Assembly (NCBI RefSeq): GCF_018224925.1
Contig: NZ_JAGTUF010000002.1
Location: forward strand, 186,001 to 250,000
From: Magnetospirillum sulfuroxidans
Lineage (GTDB): Bacteria; Pseudomonadota; Alphaproteobacteria; Rhodospirillales; Magnetospirillaceae
Direction of reading: 5' to 3'
DNA: 64,000 bases
Positions 53,326 through 62,170 of the stretch are shown piece by piece (the stretch's first letter is position 1; each line of letters opens with the position of its first letter). Below the pieces are notes generated by a model, which saw only the letters and a list, made by a program, of their open reading frames with translations, was not told the origin of the DNA and searched no databases. The position numbers were made by a program, and so were the translations under genes.

Positions 53326-54333
53326 ATGAAATTCCGTACCCTGCTTGGCTGTCTGGTCGCCGGCGTTATGGCTTCGGGCAGCGCCCTGGCCGCCGACCCC
53401 ATCGTCATCAAGTTCAGTCACGTGGTGGCGCCGGACACGCCTAAGGGCAAGGCCGCCGAAATGTTCAAGAAGCTGGCCGAAGAGCGCACCAAGGGCGCGG
53501 TCAAGGTCGAGGTGTACCCCAACAGCCAGCTTTACAAGGACAAGGAAGAGATGGAGGCCCTGCAATTGGGCGCCGTCCAGATGCTGGCCCCCTCGTTGGC
53601 CAAGTTCGGCCCGCTGGGCGTCAAGGAATTCGAAGTCTTCGATCTGCCCTATATCTTCCCGTCCAAGGAAGTGCTGCGCGCCGTCACCGATGGCCCGGTC
53701 GGCCAGGGCCTGTTGAAGAAGCTGGAAACCAAGGGTATCCGCGGTTTGGCCTATTGGGATAACGGCTTCAAGATCATGTCGGCCAACAAGCCGATCAAGC
53801 TGCCGACCGACCTGAAGGGCGTCAAGCTGCGCATTCAGTCGTCCAAGGTGCTGGACGCGCAGATGCGCGCCCTCGGCGCCCTGCCGCAATCCATGGCCTT
53901 CTCGGAAGTCTATCAGGCCTTGCAGACCGGCGTCGTCGATGGCACCGAAAACCCGCCCAGCAACATGTACACCCAGAAGATGCACGAAGTGCAAAAGTAC
54001 GCCGCCCTGACCCGGCACGGCTATCTGGGCTATGCGGTGATCGTGAACAAGAAGTTCTGGGACGGCCTGCCGGCCGACACCCGCGCGATCCTGGAAGGCG
54101 CCATGAACGAAGCCTCGCGCTTCGCCAATGCCATCGCCCAGCAGGAAAACGACGATGCTCTGGCCGCCATGAAGGCCGCCGGCAAGACCGATTTCTACCA
54201 GCCGACCCCGGACGAGTTGACCATGTGGCGGAAGGCCTTGTTGCCGGTTCACGCCGAAATGGAAGGCCGCGTCGGCAAGGAAATTATCCAGGCCGTCTAC
54301 GCCGAAGCCGCCAAGCTGGGCTTCAAGAACTGA
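53326..54333 (+). CDS. dctP: TRAP C4-dicarboxylate-binding protein DctP
   Basis: The 335-residue periplasmic protein has a signal peptide cleaved near SALAA and the DctP fold. Motifs include IKFSHVVAPDTPKGKAAEMF, the ligand-arginine strand LKGVKLRIQSSKVLDAQ and the GVVDGTENPPSNMY segment. It captures C4-dicarboxylates such as succinate, malate or fumarate for the DctQM permease. GGGAGGAGAA precedes the ATG. A hairpin between dctP and dctQ probably lets this subunit be made in excess. Confidence 0.95.
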   Translation: MKFRTLLGCLVAGVMASGSALAADPIVIKFSHVVAPDTPKGKAAEMFKKLAEERTKGAVKVEVYPNSQLYKDKEEMEALQLGAVQMLAPSLAKFGPLGVKEFEVFDLPYIFPSKEVLRAVTDGPVGQGLLKKLETKGIRGLAYWDNGFKIMSANKPIKLPTDLKGVKLRIQSSKVLDAQMRALGALPQSMAFSEVYQALQTGVVDGTENPPSNMYTQKMHEVQKYAALTRHGYLGYAVIVNKKFWDGLPADTRAILEGAMNEASRFANAIAQQENDDALAAMKAAGKTDFYQPTPDELTMWRKALLPVHAEMEGRVGKEIIQAVYAEAAKLGFKN

Positions 54334-54347
54334 TCATAATGTGACCA

Positions 54348-54371
54348 GGGGGCGTCCGTCAGGACGCCCCC
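54348..54371 (+). terminator. Attenuating hairpin between dctP and dctQ
   Basis: A perfect 10-bp GC-rich stem (GGGGGCGTCC) with a GTCA loop lies 14 bases after the dctP stop and 21 before dctQ. Position and lack of a T run suggest partial termination or protection of dctP mRNA. Confidence 0.65.
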
Positions 54372-54392
54372 ATCTTCGTGCGCGGAGCAAGC

Positions 54393-55094
54393 ATGTTTAC
54401 CAAGGCCCTTGATCATTTAGAGGAAGCTTTGATCGCCTTCCTCATGGCCACGGCGACGGTGATTATTTTCGTCGCGGTGATGCACCGATACGCCTCGGGC
54501 GTATCTTTTCTGTACGATTACGTCGGCCACATGAATTTCGCCTGGGCCCAGGAATTGTGCATCATCATGTTCGTGTGGATGGCCAAATTCGGCGCCGCCT
54601 ATGGCGTGCGCACCGGCATCCATGTGGGCGTCGATGTGCTGATCAACCGCCTTGACGCGCGCATGCGTGGCAAGTTCATTGTTTTCGGCCTGCTGGCCGG
54701 CGCGTTGTTCACCGGCACCATCGCCACTCTGGGCGGCACCTTCGTCTGGGATAACGGCGCCCATTACAGCATTTTCCATCTGTTCGGCATCGCCCCCGAG
54801 GATCTGTACGAAGGCCCGACCACCCCGGATCTGGAATGGCCGACCTGGATGGTCTATTCCGCCATTCCGCTGGGATCGGCGCTGATGTGCTTCCGCTTCG
54901 TCCAGGTCTGCGTTTCCTTCCTCAAGACCGGCGAATTGCCGCACCATGACCACGGCCACGTGGAAGGGTTGGAAGAAGACAGCAGCGACGATCAGCGCGC
55001 CGCCCAGGACATCAACTGGTTCGAAATGGACGACGGCCTGCATCCCAAGGATATCGCCCACCACGAAGGCGAGAAGAAGGAGAAAGGCGAATGA
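54393..55094 (+). CDS. dctQ: TRAP small permease subunit DctQ
   Basis: The 233-residue protein has four membrane helices and the conserved AWAQELCIIMFVWMAKFGAA region. It pairs with DctM in the inner membrane. The last 50 or so residues form a highly charged tail with a histidine-rich start (HHDHGH) and many acidic residues, longer than in most relatives. GGAG lies six bases before the ATG; an upstream GTG is less likely. The stop overlaps the dctM start (ATGA). Confidence 0.93.
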   Translation: MFTKALDHLEEALIAFLMATATVIIFVAVMHRYASGVSFLYDYVGHMNFAWAQELCIIMFVWMAKFGAAYGVRTGIHVGVDVLINRLDARMRGKFIVFGLLAGALFTGTIATLGGTFVWDNGAHYSIFHLFGIAPEDLYEGPTTPDLEWPTWMVYSAIPLGSALMCFRFVQVCVSFLKTGELPHHDHGHVEGLEEDSSDDQRAAQDINWFEMDDGLHPKDIAHHEGEKKEKGE

Positions 55095-56374
55095 GCGCCT
55101 TGGTGATTTTCGGGCTGCTGCTGGTGCTGATGCTGACCGGCATGCCCATCTCCATCTCGCTGGGTCTGACCGTTCTGACCTTCTTGTTCACCATGACCAA
55201 CGTGCCGATCGAATCGGTGGCCTTGAAGCTGTTCACCGGTATCGAAAAGTTCGAGATCATGGCGATCCCGTTCTTCATCCTGGCCGGTAACTTCCTGACC
55301 CACGGGGGGGTGGCGCGACGAATGATCGCCTTTGCCACGGCCATGGTCGGGCACTGGCATGGCGGATTGGGGTTGGCCGGCGTCATCGCCTGCGCCTTGT
55401 TCGCCGCCGTCTCCGGCTCGTCGCCGGCCACCGTCGTCGCCATCGGCTCGGTCATCCTGCCGGCCATGATCAAGCAGGGCTTCCCCCGCTCGTTCGGCGC
55501 TGGCGTCATCACCACCTCGGGCGCGCTCGGCATCCTGATCCCGCCGTCCATCGTCATGGTCATGTATGCGGTCGCCACCAATTCCTCGGTCGGCGCCCTG
55601 TTCATGGCCGGCGTCATCCCCGGCCTGATGCTGGCAACCCTGCTGGGCGCCGTCACCTGGTACCGCGCCTGGAAGAACGGCTATCCCCGTCTGCCCAAGG
55701 CCAGTTGGGGGGAGCGTCTGCGCACCTTGAAAGACGCCTCGTGGGGGTTGTCGCTGATCATCATCGTCATCGGCGGCATCTATTCCGGCATCTTCACCCC
55801 GACCGAAGCCGCCGCCATGAGCGCGGTCTACGCCTTCTTCGTCGCCGTGTTCATCTATAAGGACATGCCGCTTCGCGGGGTGCCCAAGATCTTGCTGTCG
55901 TCGGCGTCGATGTCGGCCATGCTGCTGTACATCATCACCAACGCCGTGTTGTTCAGCTTCGTTCTCGCCAACGAAAACATCCCCCATCACATCGCCGACT
56001 GGATCGTCGGCAAGGAACTGGGCATTGTCGCCTTCCTGCTGGTGGTCAACGTCTTGCTGCTGGCCGCCGGCAATTTCATGGAACCGTCGTCCATCGTCTT
56101 GATCATGGCCCCCATCTTGTTCCCGGTGGCCATGAAGCTGGGCATCGACCCCATCCATTTCGGCATTCTGATCGTCGTCAACATGGAGGTCGGCATGTGC
56201 CATCCCCCGGTGGGCCTCAATCTTTATGTCGCCTCGGGGATCACCAAGATGGGTATTTCCGAACTGACCGTGGCGGTGATGCCGTGGCTGCTGGCCATGC
56301 TGGGCTTCTTGCTGCTGGTCACCTATGTTCCGGCGGTTTCCATCTGGCTGCCCAAGACCTTGGGCATGATGTAA
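55091..56374 (+). CDS. dctM: TRAP large permease subunit DctM
   Basis: The 427-residue protein has about twelve hydrophobic helices. It shows DctM motifs such as EIMAIPFFILAGNFLTHGGV, AAVSGSSPATVVAIGSVILP and the late VGMCHPPVGLNLYVASGI. It is the transporting subunit and uses the sodium or proton gradient to move the dicarboxylate delivered by DctP. It is translationally coupled to dctQ and followed by a strong terminator. Confidence 0.95.
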   Translation: MSALVIFGLLLVLMLTGMPISISLGLTVLTFLFTMTNVPIESVALKLFTGIEKFEIMAIPFFILAGNFLTHGGVARRMIAFATAMVGHWHGGLGLAGVIACALFAAVSGSSPATVVAIGSVILPAMIKQGFPRSFGAGVITTSGALGILIPPSIVMVMYAVATNSSVGALFMAGVIPGLMLATLLGAVTWYRAWKNGYPRLPKASWGERLRTLKDASWGLSLIIIVIGGIYSGIFTPTEAAAMSAVYAFFVAVFIYKDMPLRGVPKILLSSASMSAMLLYIITNAVLFSFVLANENIPHHIADWIVGKELGIVAFLLVVNVLLLAAGNFMEPSSIVLIMAPILFPVAMKLGIDPIHFGILIVVNMEVGMCHPPVGLNLYVASGITKMGISELTVAVMPWLLAMLGFLLLVTYVPAVSIWLPKTLGMM

Positions 56375-56396
56375 CCTAGTATCGCACTGCAATATC

Positions 56397-56428
56397 AAAG
56401 GGCCGGTCCAGCAGGATCGGCCCTTTTT
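56397..56428 (+). terminator. Rho-independent terminator after dctM
   Basis: A 13-bp stem (AAAGGGCCGGTCC paired with GGATCGGCCCTTT, one G-T pair) with an AGCA loop is followed by TTCT, 22 bases after the dctM stop. This is a classic terminator. Confidence 0.85.
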
Positions 56429-56530
56429 CTTTGCCTTGCCGGCTCTGGTCAGACCAGCGCCTTGCCTGAGCCCGGCGCTCGGGTTACTCTATTCGAAAAT
56501 AATTCTGAAAATACACACATGGAGGAATTT

Positions 56531-57475
56531 ATGCGGAGAATGATCCCCGCCGCCCTGGTGGCGGTGTCGATGATGGCAGCCCTGCCGGCGCGCGCCGAGC
56601 AATTCGTCAACGTCCTGACCGGGGGCACCAGCGGGGTCTATTATCCCCTGGGCGTGGCCCTTTCCAACATCTACGGCAAGATCCCCGACGTGAAGGCCTC
56701 GGTACAGGCGACCAAGGCGTCGGTGGAAAATCTGAACCTGCTCAGCCAAGGCCGGGGTGAAATCGGCTTTTCCTTGGGCGATTCGCTGTCCCAAGCCTGG
56801 AACGGCAACGAAGAGGTTGGGTTCAAGGTCAAGCTCGACAAGCTGCGCACCATCGCCGGCATCTATCCCAATTACATCCAGATCGTCGCCTCGGCCGAAT
56901 CGGGAATCAAGACCCTGGCCGATCTGAAGGGGAAGAAAATCTCGGTCGGCGCGCCGAAATCGGGCACCGAACTCAATGCCCGCACCATCTTCGCCGCCGC
57001 CGGCATGACCTATAAGGATTTCGACCGCGTCGAATACCTGCCCTTCGGCGAATCGGTTGATCTGATGAAGAACCGCCAGATCGACGCCACCTTGCAATCC
57101 GCCGGTTTGGGCGTCGCCTCGATCCGCGATCTGTCCAATTCGGTCGCCATTATCATCGTGCCGATTCCGGCCGATATCATCGCCAAGGTCGGCGACCCCG
57201 CTTATATCGGCGCCACCATTCCCGCCGGCACCTATGGCGGTCAAACCGCCGACGTGCCCACCGCCGCCGTGCAAAACTTCCTGGTCACCCATTCCGGCGT
57301 TTCCGACCAACTGGCCTATGACATGACCAAGGGTTTGTTCGAAAATCTCGACCAGCTCCAGGCCGCTCATGCTGCCGCCAAGGCGATTTCCCTGTCCGAA
57401 TCGGCGGTGGAAAGCCCGGTGCCGCTGCATCCCGGCGCCGCCAAGTATTACCGCGAAAAAGGCTTGCTGAAATAA
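56531..57475 (+). CDS. TAXI-family TRAP solute-binding protein
   Basis: The 314-residue protein has a signal peptide cleaved near PARA. The TAXI core opens FVNVLTGGTSGVYYPLGVAL and includes GEIGFSLGDSLSQAW and KKISVGAPKSGTELNART. TAXI proteins feed fused TRAP permeases; known substrates include glutamate and other organic acids, so the ligand here is open. The start is the ATG placed five bases after a perfect GGAGG. The permease gene follows after about 100 bases that contain alternative hairpins. Confidence 0.93.
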   Translation: MRRMIPAALVAVSMMAALPARAEQFVNVLTGGTSGVYYPLGVALSNIYGKIPDVKASVQATKASVENLNLLSQGRGEIGFSLGDSLSQAWNGNEEVGFKVKLDKLRTIAGIYPNYIQIVASAESGIKTLADLKGKKISVGAPKSGTELNARTIFAAAGMTYKDFDRVEYLPFGESVDLMKNRQIDATLQSAGLGVASIRDLSNSVAIIIVPIPADIIAKVGDPAYIGATIPAGTYGGQTADVPTAAVQNFLVTHSGVSDQLAYDMTKGLFENLDQLQAAHAAAKAISLSESAVESPVPLHPGAAKYYREKGLLK

Positions 57476-57530
57476 TACCGGCACACACGCGAACAATCGT
57501 TCACCGGTATTAAGACCCGACGTGTGCCGG
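57474..57530 (+). promoter_or_regulatory. Two mutually exclusive hairpins between TAXI binding protein and permease
   Basis: AATACCGG (57474-57481) can pair with CCGGTATT (57504-57511), or CCGGCACAC (57478-57486) can pair with GTGTGCCGG (57522-57530). The left arms share four bases, so only one stem can form at a time. This may set the ratio of binding protein to permease. Confidence 0.4.
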
Positions 57531-57579
57531 GCCATCGCGCCCGGCGCCGTTCCGGCCCTTTCCAATCGCGGGGATTTTC

Positions 57580-59640
57580 ATGACCAGCACCGCTTCCGAT
57601 GCCAATGACCACGGCGCGCATGGGTTTTTGCACGGCAACGCCGCCAAGGCCGTCTTCATCGTCGGCATCGCCTTTTCGTTATTTCAGGTGTGGACCGCCA
57701 CCTTCACGCCGCTATCGACGCAAGTGGTGCGTTCGGTCCATGTGGGTTTCCTGCTGCTGACCAGCTTCTTGTTGTTCGGCCTGAACAAATCCCACGGCCG
57801 CAGCCAAATCCCCTGGTACGACTGGGTTTTAGGCCTGACCGGGTTCGCCTTGGGCTTTTATCACTGGGTGTTCGAAGCCGACCTGATCGTGCGCTCGGGC
57901 GATCCGACCATCACCGATCTGACCGTCGGCGTTATCGCCATCGCCCTGGTATTCGAAGCCGCCCGCCGGATCATGGGCTTGGCCCTGCCGCTGATCTGCG
58001 GCGTGTTCATTCCCTATGCGCTGCTGGGACCAGACCTTCCCGGCCCGCTGGCCCATCGCGGTTTTGGTTTCGACCAATTGATCGACCAATTATTCTTGGG
58101 CACCGAGGGTATTTACGGCACCCCCACCTTCGTTTCCGCCACCTACATCTTTCTGTTCATCTTGTTCGGCAGCTTTCTTGAACATGCCGGCATGATCCGC
58201 CTGTTCAACGACGTGTCGTTGGGATTGGTCGGCTGGGCCAAGGGGGGGCCGGCCAAGGTCAGCGTCATCTCATCGGGCTTCATGGGCACCATCAACGGTT
58301 CGGGCGTCGCCAACGTCCTGACCACCGGCCAGTTCACCATTCCGCTGATGATCAAATTCGGCTATCGCCCGGCCTTTGCCGGCGCGGTCGAAGCGACGTC
58401 GTCCATGGGCGGGCAGATCATGCCGCCGGTGATGGGCGCCGTCGCCTTCATCATGGCCGAAACCATCGGCGTGCCGTATTCCGAGATCGCCCTGGCCGCC
58501 ATCATTCCGGCGGTGCTGTACTATGCCAGCGTTTTTTGGATGGTTCACCTTGAGGCCGGACGGCGCGGCCTGCTGGGCTTGCCCAAATCGGAATGCCCCA
58601 GTGCGCTCAAGGCGGTGCGCGAGGGGTGGTACCTGTTCCTGCCGCTGATCGCCCTGGTCACCTTGCTGTTTTCCGGCTACACGCCGCTGTTTGCCGGCGT
58701 CATCGGCTTGGGCTGCACCGCCATCTTGATCGTCGGCCACGCTTTGGCCGGTGCCATTCCGGCTCAATTACTGCGCTGGGTCTTTTGGGTTGGCCTGGGA
58801 TTGTCGGCCGCCGCCCTCAATCGCGCCGGCTTCCGCGCCGAAATTCTGATCGCCACCCTGGTTCTGGGGCTGGCCCTGCCCTGCCTGTTCTTCGCCAAGG
58901 GCCGTGGCGTCCTCAACACCATTCTTAGCTCCATGGCCGATGGCGCCCGCAACGCCGTCGGCGTCGGCGTTGCCTGTGCCTTGGTCGGTGTGTTGATCGG
59001 CGTCACCACGCTGACCGGCATCGCCTCAAGCTTCGCCGGGGCGGTGGTGGCCCTGTCGGGCGGCAATCTGTTCCTGGCCCTGGTCTTGACCATGATTGCC
59101 TGTATCGTCTTGGGCACCGGGCTGCCGACCATTCCCAATTACATCATCACCGCGTCCATCGCCGCGCCGGCCCTGCTGCAAATGGGGGTGCCGCTGATCG
59201 TCTCGCACATGTTCGTGTTCTATTTCGGCATCATGGCCGATTTGACCCCGCCGGTGGCGCTGGCGGCGCTGGCGGCCAGTTCCATTGCCCGCGCCGGCCA
59301 TATGCAAATCGGGCTTCTTGCCACCCGTATCGCCGCCGCCGGCTATGTGGTGCCGTTCATGGCGGTCTACGAACCGGCGTTGATGCTGCAAGGCGACCCA
59401 TCGGTGCTGCTGGTTGCCTACATGGTGTTCAAGGCCTTGCTCGGCATCGCCTTGTGGGGCGGGGCCGCCATCGGCCATTTCTTCACTGATCTGACCTGGA
59501 CGGAACGGGCCTGGGCCACCTTGGGGGCCGGCCTACTGGTCGCCGCCCTGCCGATCACCGACGAATTGGGCTTTGCCGCCGCCGCCACCTTCATGGCCTG
59601 GCAATGGCGCAAAAGCCGCAAGGCGGCATTGGCGGCATGA
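57580..59640 (+). CDS. TRAP transporter fused permease (DctQM type, TAXI system)
   Basis: The 686-residue membrane protein joins a small-subunit-like N-terminus to a DctM-like body. Conserved stretches are GSFLEHAGMIRLFNDVSLGL, GFMGTINGSGVANVLTTGQF, ATSSMGGQIMPPVMGAVAF and DLTPPVALAALAASSIARAG. Such fused permeases normally work with a TAXI binding protein, which is the gene just upstream. The stop overlaps the start of the DUF1850 gene (ATGA). Confidence 0.93.
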   Translation: MTSTASDANDHGAHGFLHGNAAKAVFIVGIAFSLFQVWTATFTPLSTQVVRSVHVGFLLLTSFLLFGLNKSHGRSQIPWYDWVLGLTGFALGFYHWVFEADLIVRSGDPTITDLTVGVIAIALVFEAARRIMGLALPLICGVFIPYALLGPDLPGPLAHRGFGFDQLIDQLFLGTEGIYGTPTFVSATYIFLFILFGSFLEHAGMIRLFNDVSLGLVGWAKGGPAKVSVISSGFMGTINGSGVANVLTTGQFTIPLMIKFGYRPAFAGAVEATSSMGGQIMPPVMGAVAFIMAETIGVPYSEIALAAIIPAVLYYASVFWMVHLEAGRRGLLGLPKSECPSALKAVREGWYLFLPLIALVTLLFSGYTPLFAGVIGLGCTAILIVGHALAGAIPAQLLRWVFWVGLGLSAAALNRAGFRAEILIATLVLGLALPCLFFAKGRGVLNTILSSMADGARNAVGVGVACALVGVLIGVTTLTGIASSFAGAVVALSGGNLFLALVLTMIACIVLGTGLPTIPNYIITASIAAPALLQMGVPLIVSHMFVFYFGIMADLTPPVALAALAASSIARAGHMQIGLLATRIAAAGYVVPFMAVYEPALMLQGDPSVLLVAYMVFKALLGIALWGGAAIGHFFTDLTWTERAWATLGAGLLVAALPITDELGFAAAATFMAWQWRKSRKAALAA

Positions 59641-60020
59641 TCGCTTTGTGTCTGGCGGCCCTGGTCGGGGCCGCCACCGGCCGCGTCGAGCTTGACGACG
59701 GCCGATTTTCCCTGCGCTGGCTCCATTCCATCGAAAAGATCGAGTGGAGAGAGGAATGGCGGCTGACCGAGGCGGGGCTGACCGCCACCGAGGCGCGGAT
59801 CAAAGGCAGCGGCGCCGGCATGGAACCGGGGGAAAACGCCGTTCATCGTGATGGCTGGTACATCTGGACACCTTACGCGCAAACCCTGCCGCGGATTATT
59901 CTGGCCCGCTCGGACGCGGTGGCCGATCACCGCCTTTGCGTGAAAGAGGACTGCCGCCCCCTATCGGCGTATATTGGCGGCCGCGAAGCCGTCATTTTGG
60001 AACCGTGCCATGCGCCTTAG
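59637..60020 (+). CDS. DUF1850 protein of the TAXI-TRAP operon
   Basis: The 127-residue protein starts with a short hydrophobic leader (MIALCLAALVGAATG). Family features are FSLRWLHSIEKIEWREEW and the AHRD-like ENAVHRDGWYIW segment. DUF1850 genes often accompany TAXI-TRAP permeases; the role is not established but may concern the periplasmic face of the transporter. It is coupled to the permease by a four-base overlap and overlaps the next gene by eleven bases. Confidence 0.85.
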   Translation: MIALCLAALVGAATGRVELDDGRFSLRWLHSIEKIEWREEWRLTEAGLTATEARIKGSGAGMEPGENAVHRDGWYIWTPYAQTLPRIILARSDAVADHRLCVKEDCRPLSAYIGGREAVILEPCHAP

Positions 60021-60966
60021 CGCCATCATCGCCGTTGCCGTCACCTTGCTTGCTCTTCCTGTCCGGGCCGAAACGCCCCCTGCTTTCACCTCGCCACAGG
60101 AACGCGACCACCCCTTGGTCGGTCACATCTGGCGCCCGGCGACGCAAAGCTTTCTCAGTCCCCAATCCCTGGCCGAACAGGCCGAAAAGGCGGATATCGT
60201 GCTGCTGGGGGAAACCCATGACAATGCCGATCATCACGCCTTACAGGCATGGATGGTCCGCCGGCTGATGGAAACTCCGATTAAGCCGTTGCTGGCCTTC
60301 GAAATGTTCGACGCCGCCCAAGCCCCAGCCTTGGAAACATATCTTTCCACTCATCCGCGCGATGCCGACGGCTTAGCGGCAGCAGTGGAATGGGAAAAAT
60401 CGGGCTGGCCCGATTGGCGGATGTACCGCCCCATTGCCCAGGCCGCCCTGAACGGCGGCGCCGTGCTGGCCGCCGCCAATCTGTCACGGGACGACACGAA
60501 GATCATCGCCAAGGGCAACATTCCCCCCGCTTGGACCGGCAAACTTGGACTGGAAAAGCCGCAAGACCCGGCCGACCGCCAAGCCATGGAAGAAGACATC
60601 CAGGCCGGCCATTGCAACATGCTGCCGGCACGGGCCTTGCCCGCCATGGTGCGGGTTCAGCGTGGCCGCGACGCCGCCATGGCCTGGACGCTGAGCCAAT
60701 CCCCGCGATCGGTGCTGATCGCCGGGGCCGGCCATGTGCGGGCCGACCGGGCCGTCCCGCGCCATCTGGCCGAGATGGCCCCCGGTCGCAATGTGCTGAC
60801 CATCGCTTTTATCGAGGTTGTGGCCGACAAGACCGACCCGGCCGCTTATGCGGCGACCTATGAAACCGACCGCTTGCCCTTTGACGCGGTATGGTTCACC
60901 CCTCGGGCCGAGCGCGAGGACCAATGCGAGGCTTTCCGCCAGCACATGGACAAGAAAAAGGACTGA
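60010..60966 (+). CDS. ChaN-like / DUF399 exported protein
   Basis: The 318-residue protein has a signal peptide cleaved near PVRA. The family motif VLLGETHDNADHHALQAWM and the late SVLIAGAGHVRADRAVPRHL strand mark the DUF399/ChaN family, members of which bind haem and take part in iron uptake in some bacteria. No lipobox is seen, so it is probably periplasmic. It overlaps the DUF1850 gene by eleven bases and may belong to the TAXI operon, or only be carried at its end. Confidence 0.85.
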   Translation: MRLSAIIAVAVTLLALPVRAETPPAFTSPQERDHPLVGHIWRPATQSFLSPQSLAEQAEKADIVLLGETHDNADHHALQAWMVRRLMETPIKPLLAFEMFDAAQAPALETYLSTHPRDADGLAAAVEWEKSGWPDWRMYRPIAQAALNGGAVLAAANLSRDDTKIIAKGNIPPAWTGKLGLEKPQDPADRQAMEEDIQAGHCNMLPARALPAMVRVQRGRDAAMAWTLSQSPRSVLIAGAGHVRADRAVPRHLAEMAPGRNVLTIAFIEVVADKTDPAAYAATYETDRLPFDAVWFTPRAEREDQCEAFRQHMDKKKD

Positions 60967-62133
60967 TCACAGCCCTTTTTCGAAATCGGCCGGCGACCGC
61001 ATATAGGCGTTGAAGACATCGGGCAGGCGGCGCTTGAGATCTTCCAGCGGATCTGCCGGATCCAGCGGCGTCCGCGCCACCTTTTCGCAAAACAGCTTGA
61101 TCAGTTTCTTGTTGCCGGGCGGGCCGAAGATTTCACTAAAGACCTGATCCCCCAGTTTTTCCTGACCAACGCTCAGGAAAATGGGAATCTGGTGGAATTG
61201 CAGATAGGTCACGATCTGGGTGATGGTATCGCCGGAAATCAGATGCAGCCATTCGGCCATCTGTTCCAGATCCTTGGCGTTCTGAACTTCCATGGCTTCC
61301 AGACGATCGCAATCGACGCACATTTCCCAGAAATTCTCGCCCATCTTTTCATAGACGGCGCCGTGCAGGAACTCGTAGCGATCCTTACCAAGGAAAGCGA
61401 CGCCCTTGGCCGCCAACGGCTGGGTATCCAACATCTCGCGCATCATCGCGTCCGACATGATCTTGCGCGCCTGATCCATGGAATGGCGGCCGATATCGGC
61501 CAGCGCGGCGATGCCTTCGGGGGTGCGCAAAGCGGTAACGCCACGCCCCAATTCGTTGATCAGCTTGACCGGCAATTCGGCGAAATAGGGGATCAGCGGC
61601 ACTTGCCAGTCGAAATCCAGATGATCCTTGATGGCGACGTAGAATTTGTCGCCTTGGGTCGGGCTGGGCTTGGGCTGCTCCAGTTCGCCCCACTTGCCCC
61701 CCACCAATTCCTTCAACTTGTCGAGCAGGCCTTTTTGCGCCGGAGCGACCACCGGTTTGCCGACCGTGCCGGACGTCCCCCAGCGCTTATCGGCATAGGC
61801 CTTGGTGCCGGAACGCACCACCATGCCGACGATCAGATCGACCGACCGGCCGCAACGCAGCGGCACATCGTCGGTACCGACCGGATTGCCGCTGGCATCG
61901 GTCAGGAATTCCTGAAATTTATCGCGCCGAGTGCGCACCAATTGCAGACAGGCGCTCAACAAATCGGGCGTCGACATGATGGTGACATAAGGATCGTCAT
62001 AGGCGCCGAAAGCCGGCACCAGTTCCAGCAAGCGGGCCATGACCGGCCCCTTGATGGTACGGATGATTTCTTTACGCAGTTCAGCGTCCTTATCCACCGG
62101 CTTACGCGCCGCCGGCTTATCCTTCTCCGCCAT
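60967..62133 (-). CDS. Conserved hypothetical protein, 388 residues
   Basis: I do not recognise this protein. It has no signal peptide or membrane helix, so it is probably cytoplasmic. It is rich in helices and charged residues and includes a CVDCDRLEAMEV segment (CxxC) and a conserved-looking KNAKDLEQ-like helix before HLISGDTITQIVTYLQFHQI. Its stop abuts the ChaN-like gene stop (convergent, no gap). A DUF2336 gene lies 37 bases upstream on the same strand, so the two may form an operon. Confidence 0.7.
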   Translation of the reverse strand: MAEKDKPAARKPVDKDAELRKEIIRTIKGPVMARLLELVPAFGAYDDPYVTIMSTPDLLSACLQLVRTRRDKFQEFLTDASGNPVGTDDVPLRCGRSVDLIVGMVVRSGTKAYADKRWGTSGTVGKPVVAPAQKGLLDKLKELVGGKWGELEQPKPSPTQGDKFYVAIKDHLDFDWQVPLIPYFAELPVKLINELGRGVTALRTPEGIAALADIGRHSMDQARKIMSDAMMREMLDTQPLAAKGVAFLGKDRYEFLHGAVYEKMGENFWEMCVDCDRLEAMEVQNAKDLEQMAEWLHLISGDTITQIVTYLQFHQIPIFLSVGQEKLGDQVFSEIFGPPGNKKLIKLFCEKVARTPLDPADPLEDLKRRLPDVFNAYMRSPADFEKGL

Positions 62134-62170
62134 GCCCTACCCAGTTCCCTTTGCATCCCGCCGGGGATGG

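Noticed and set aside
53169-53411. Longer dctS reading frame starting upstream of the dctP start
   Set aside because: It would overlap the dctP promoter, ribosome site and first codons; the extension shows no kinase-family features.
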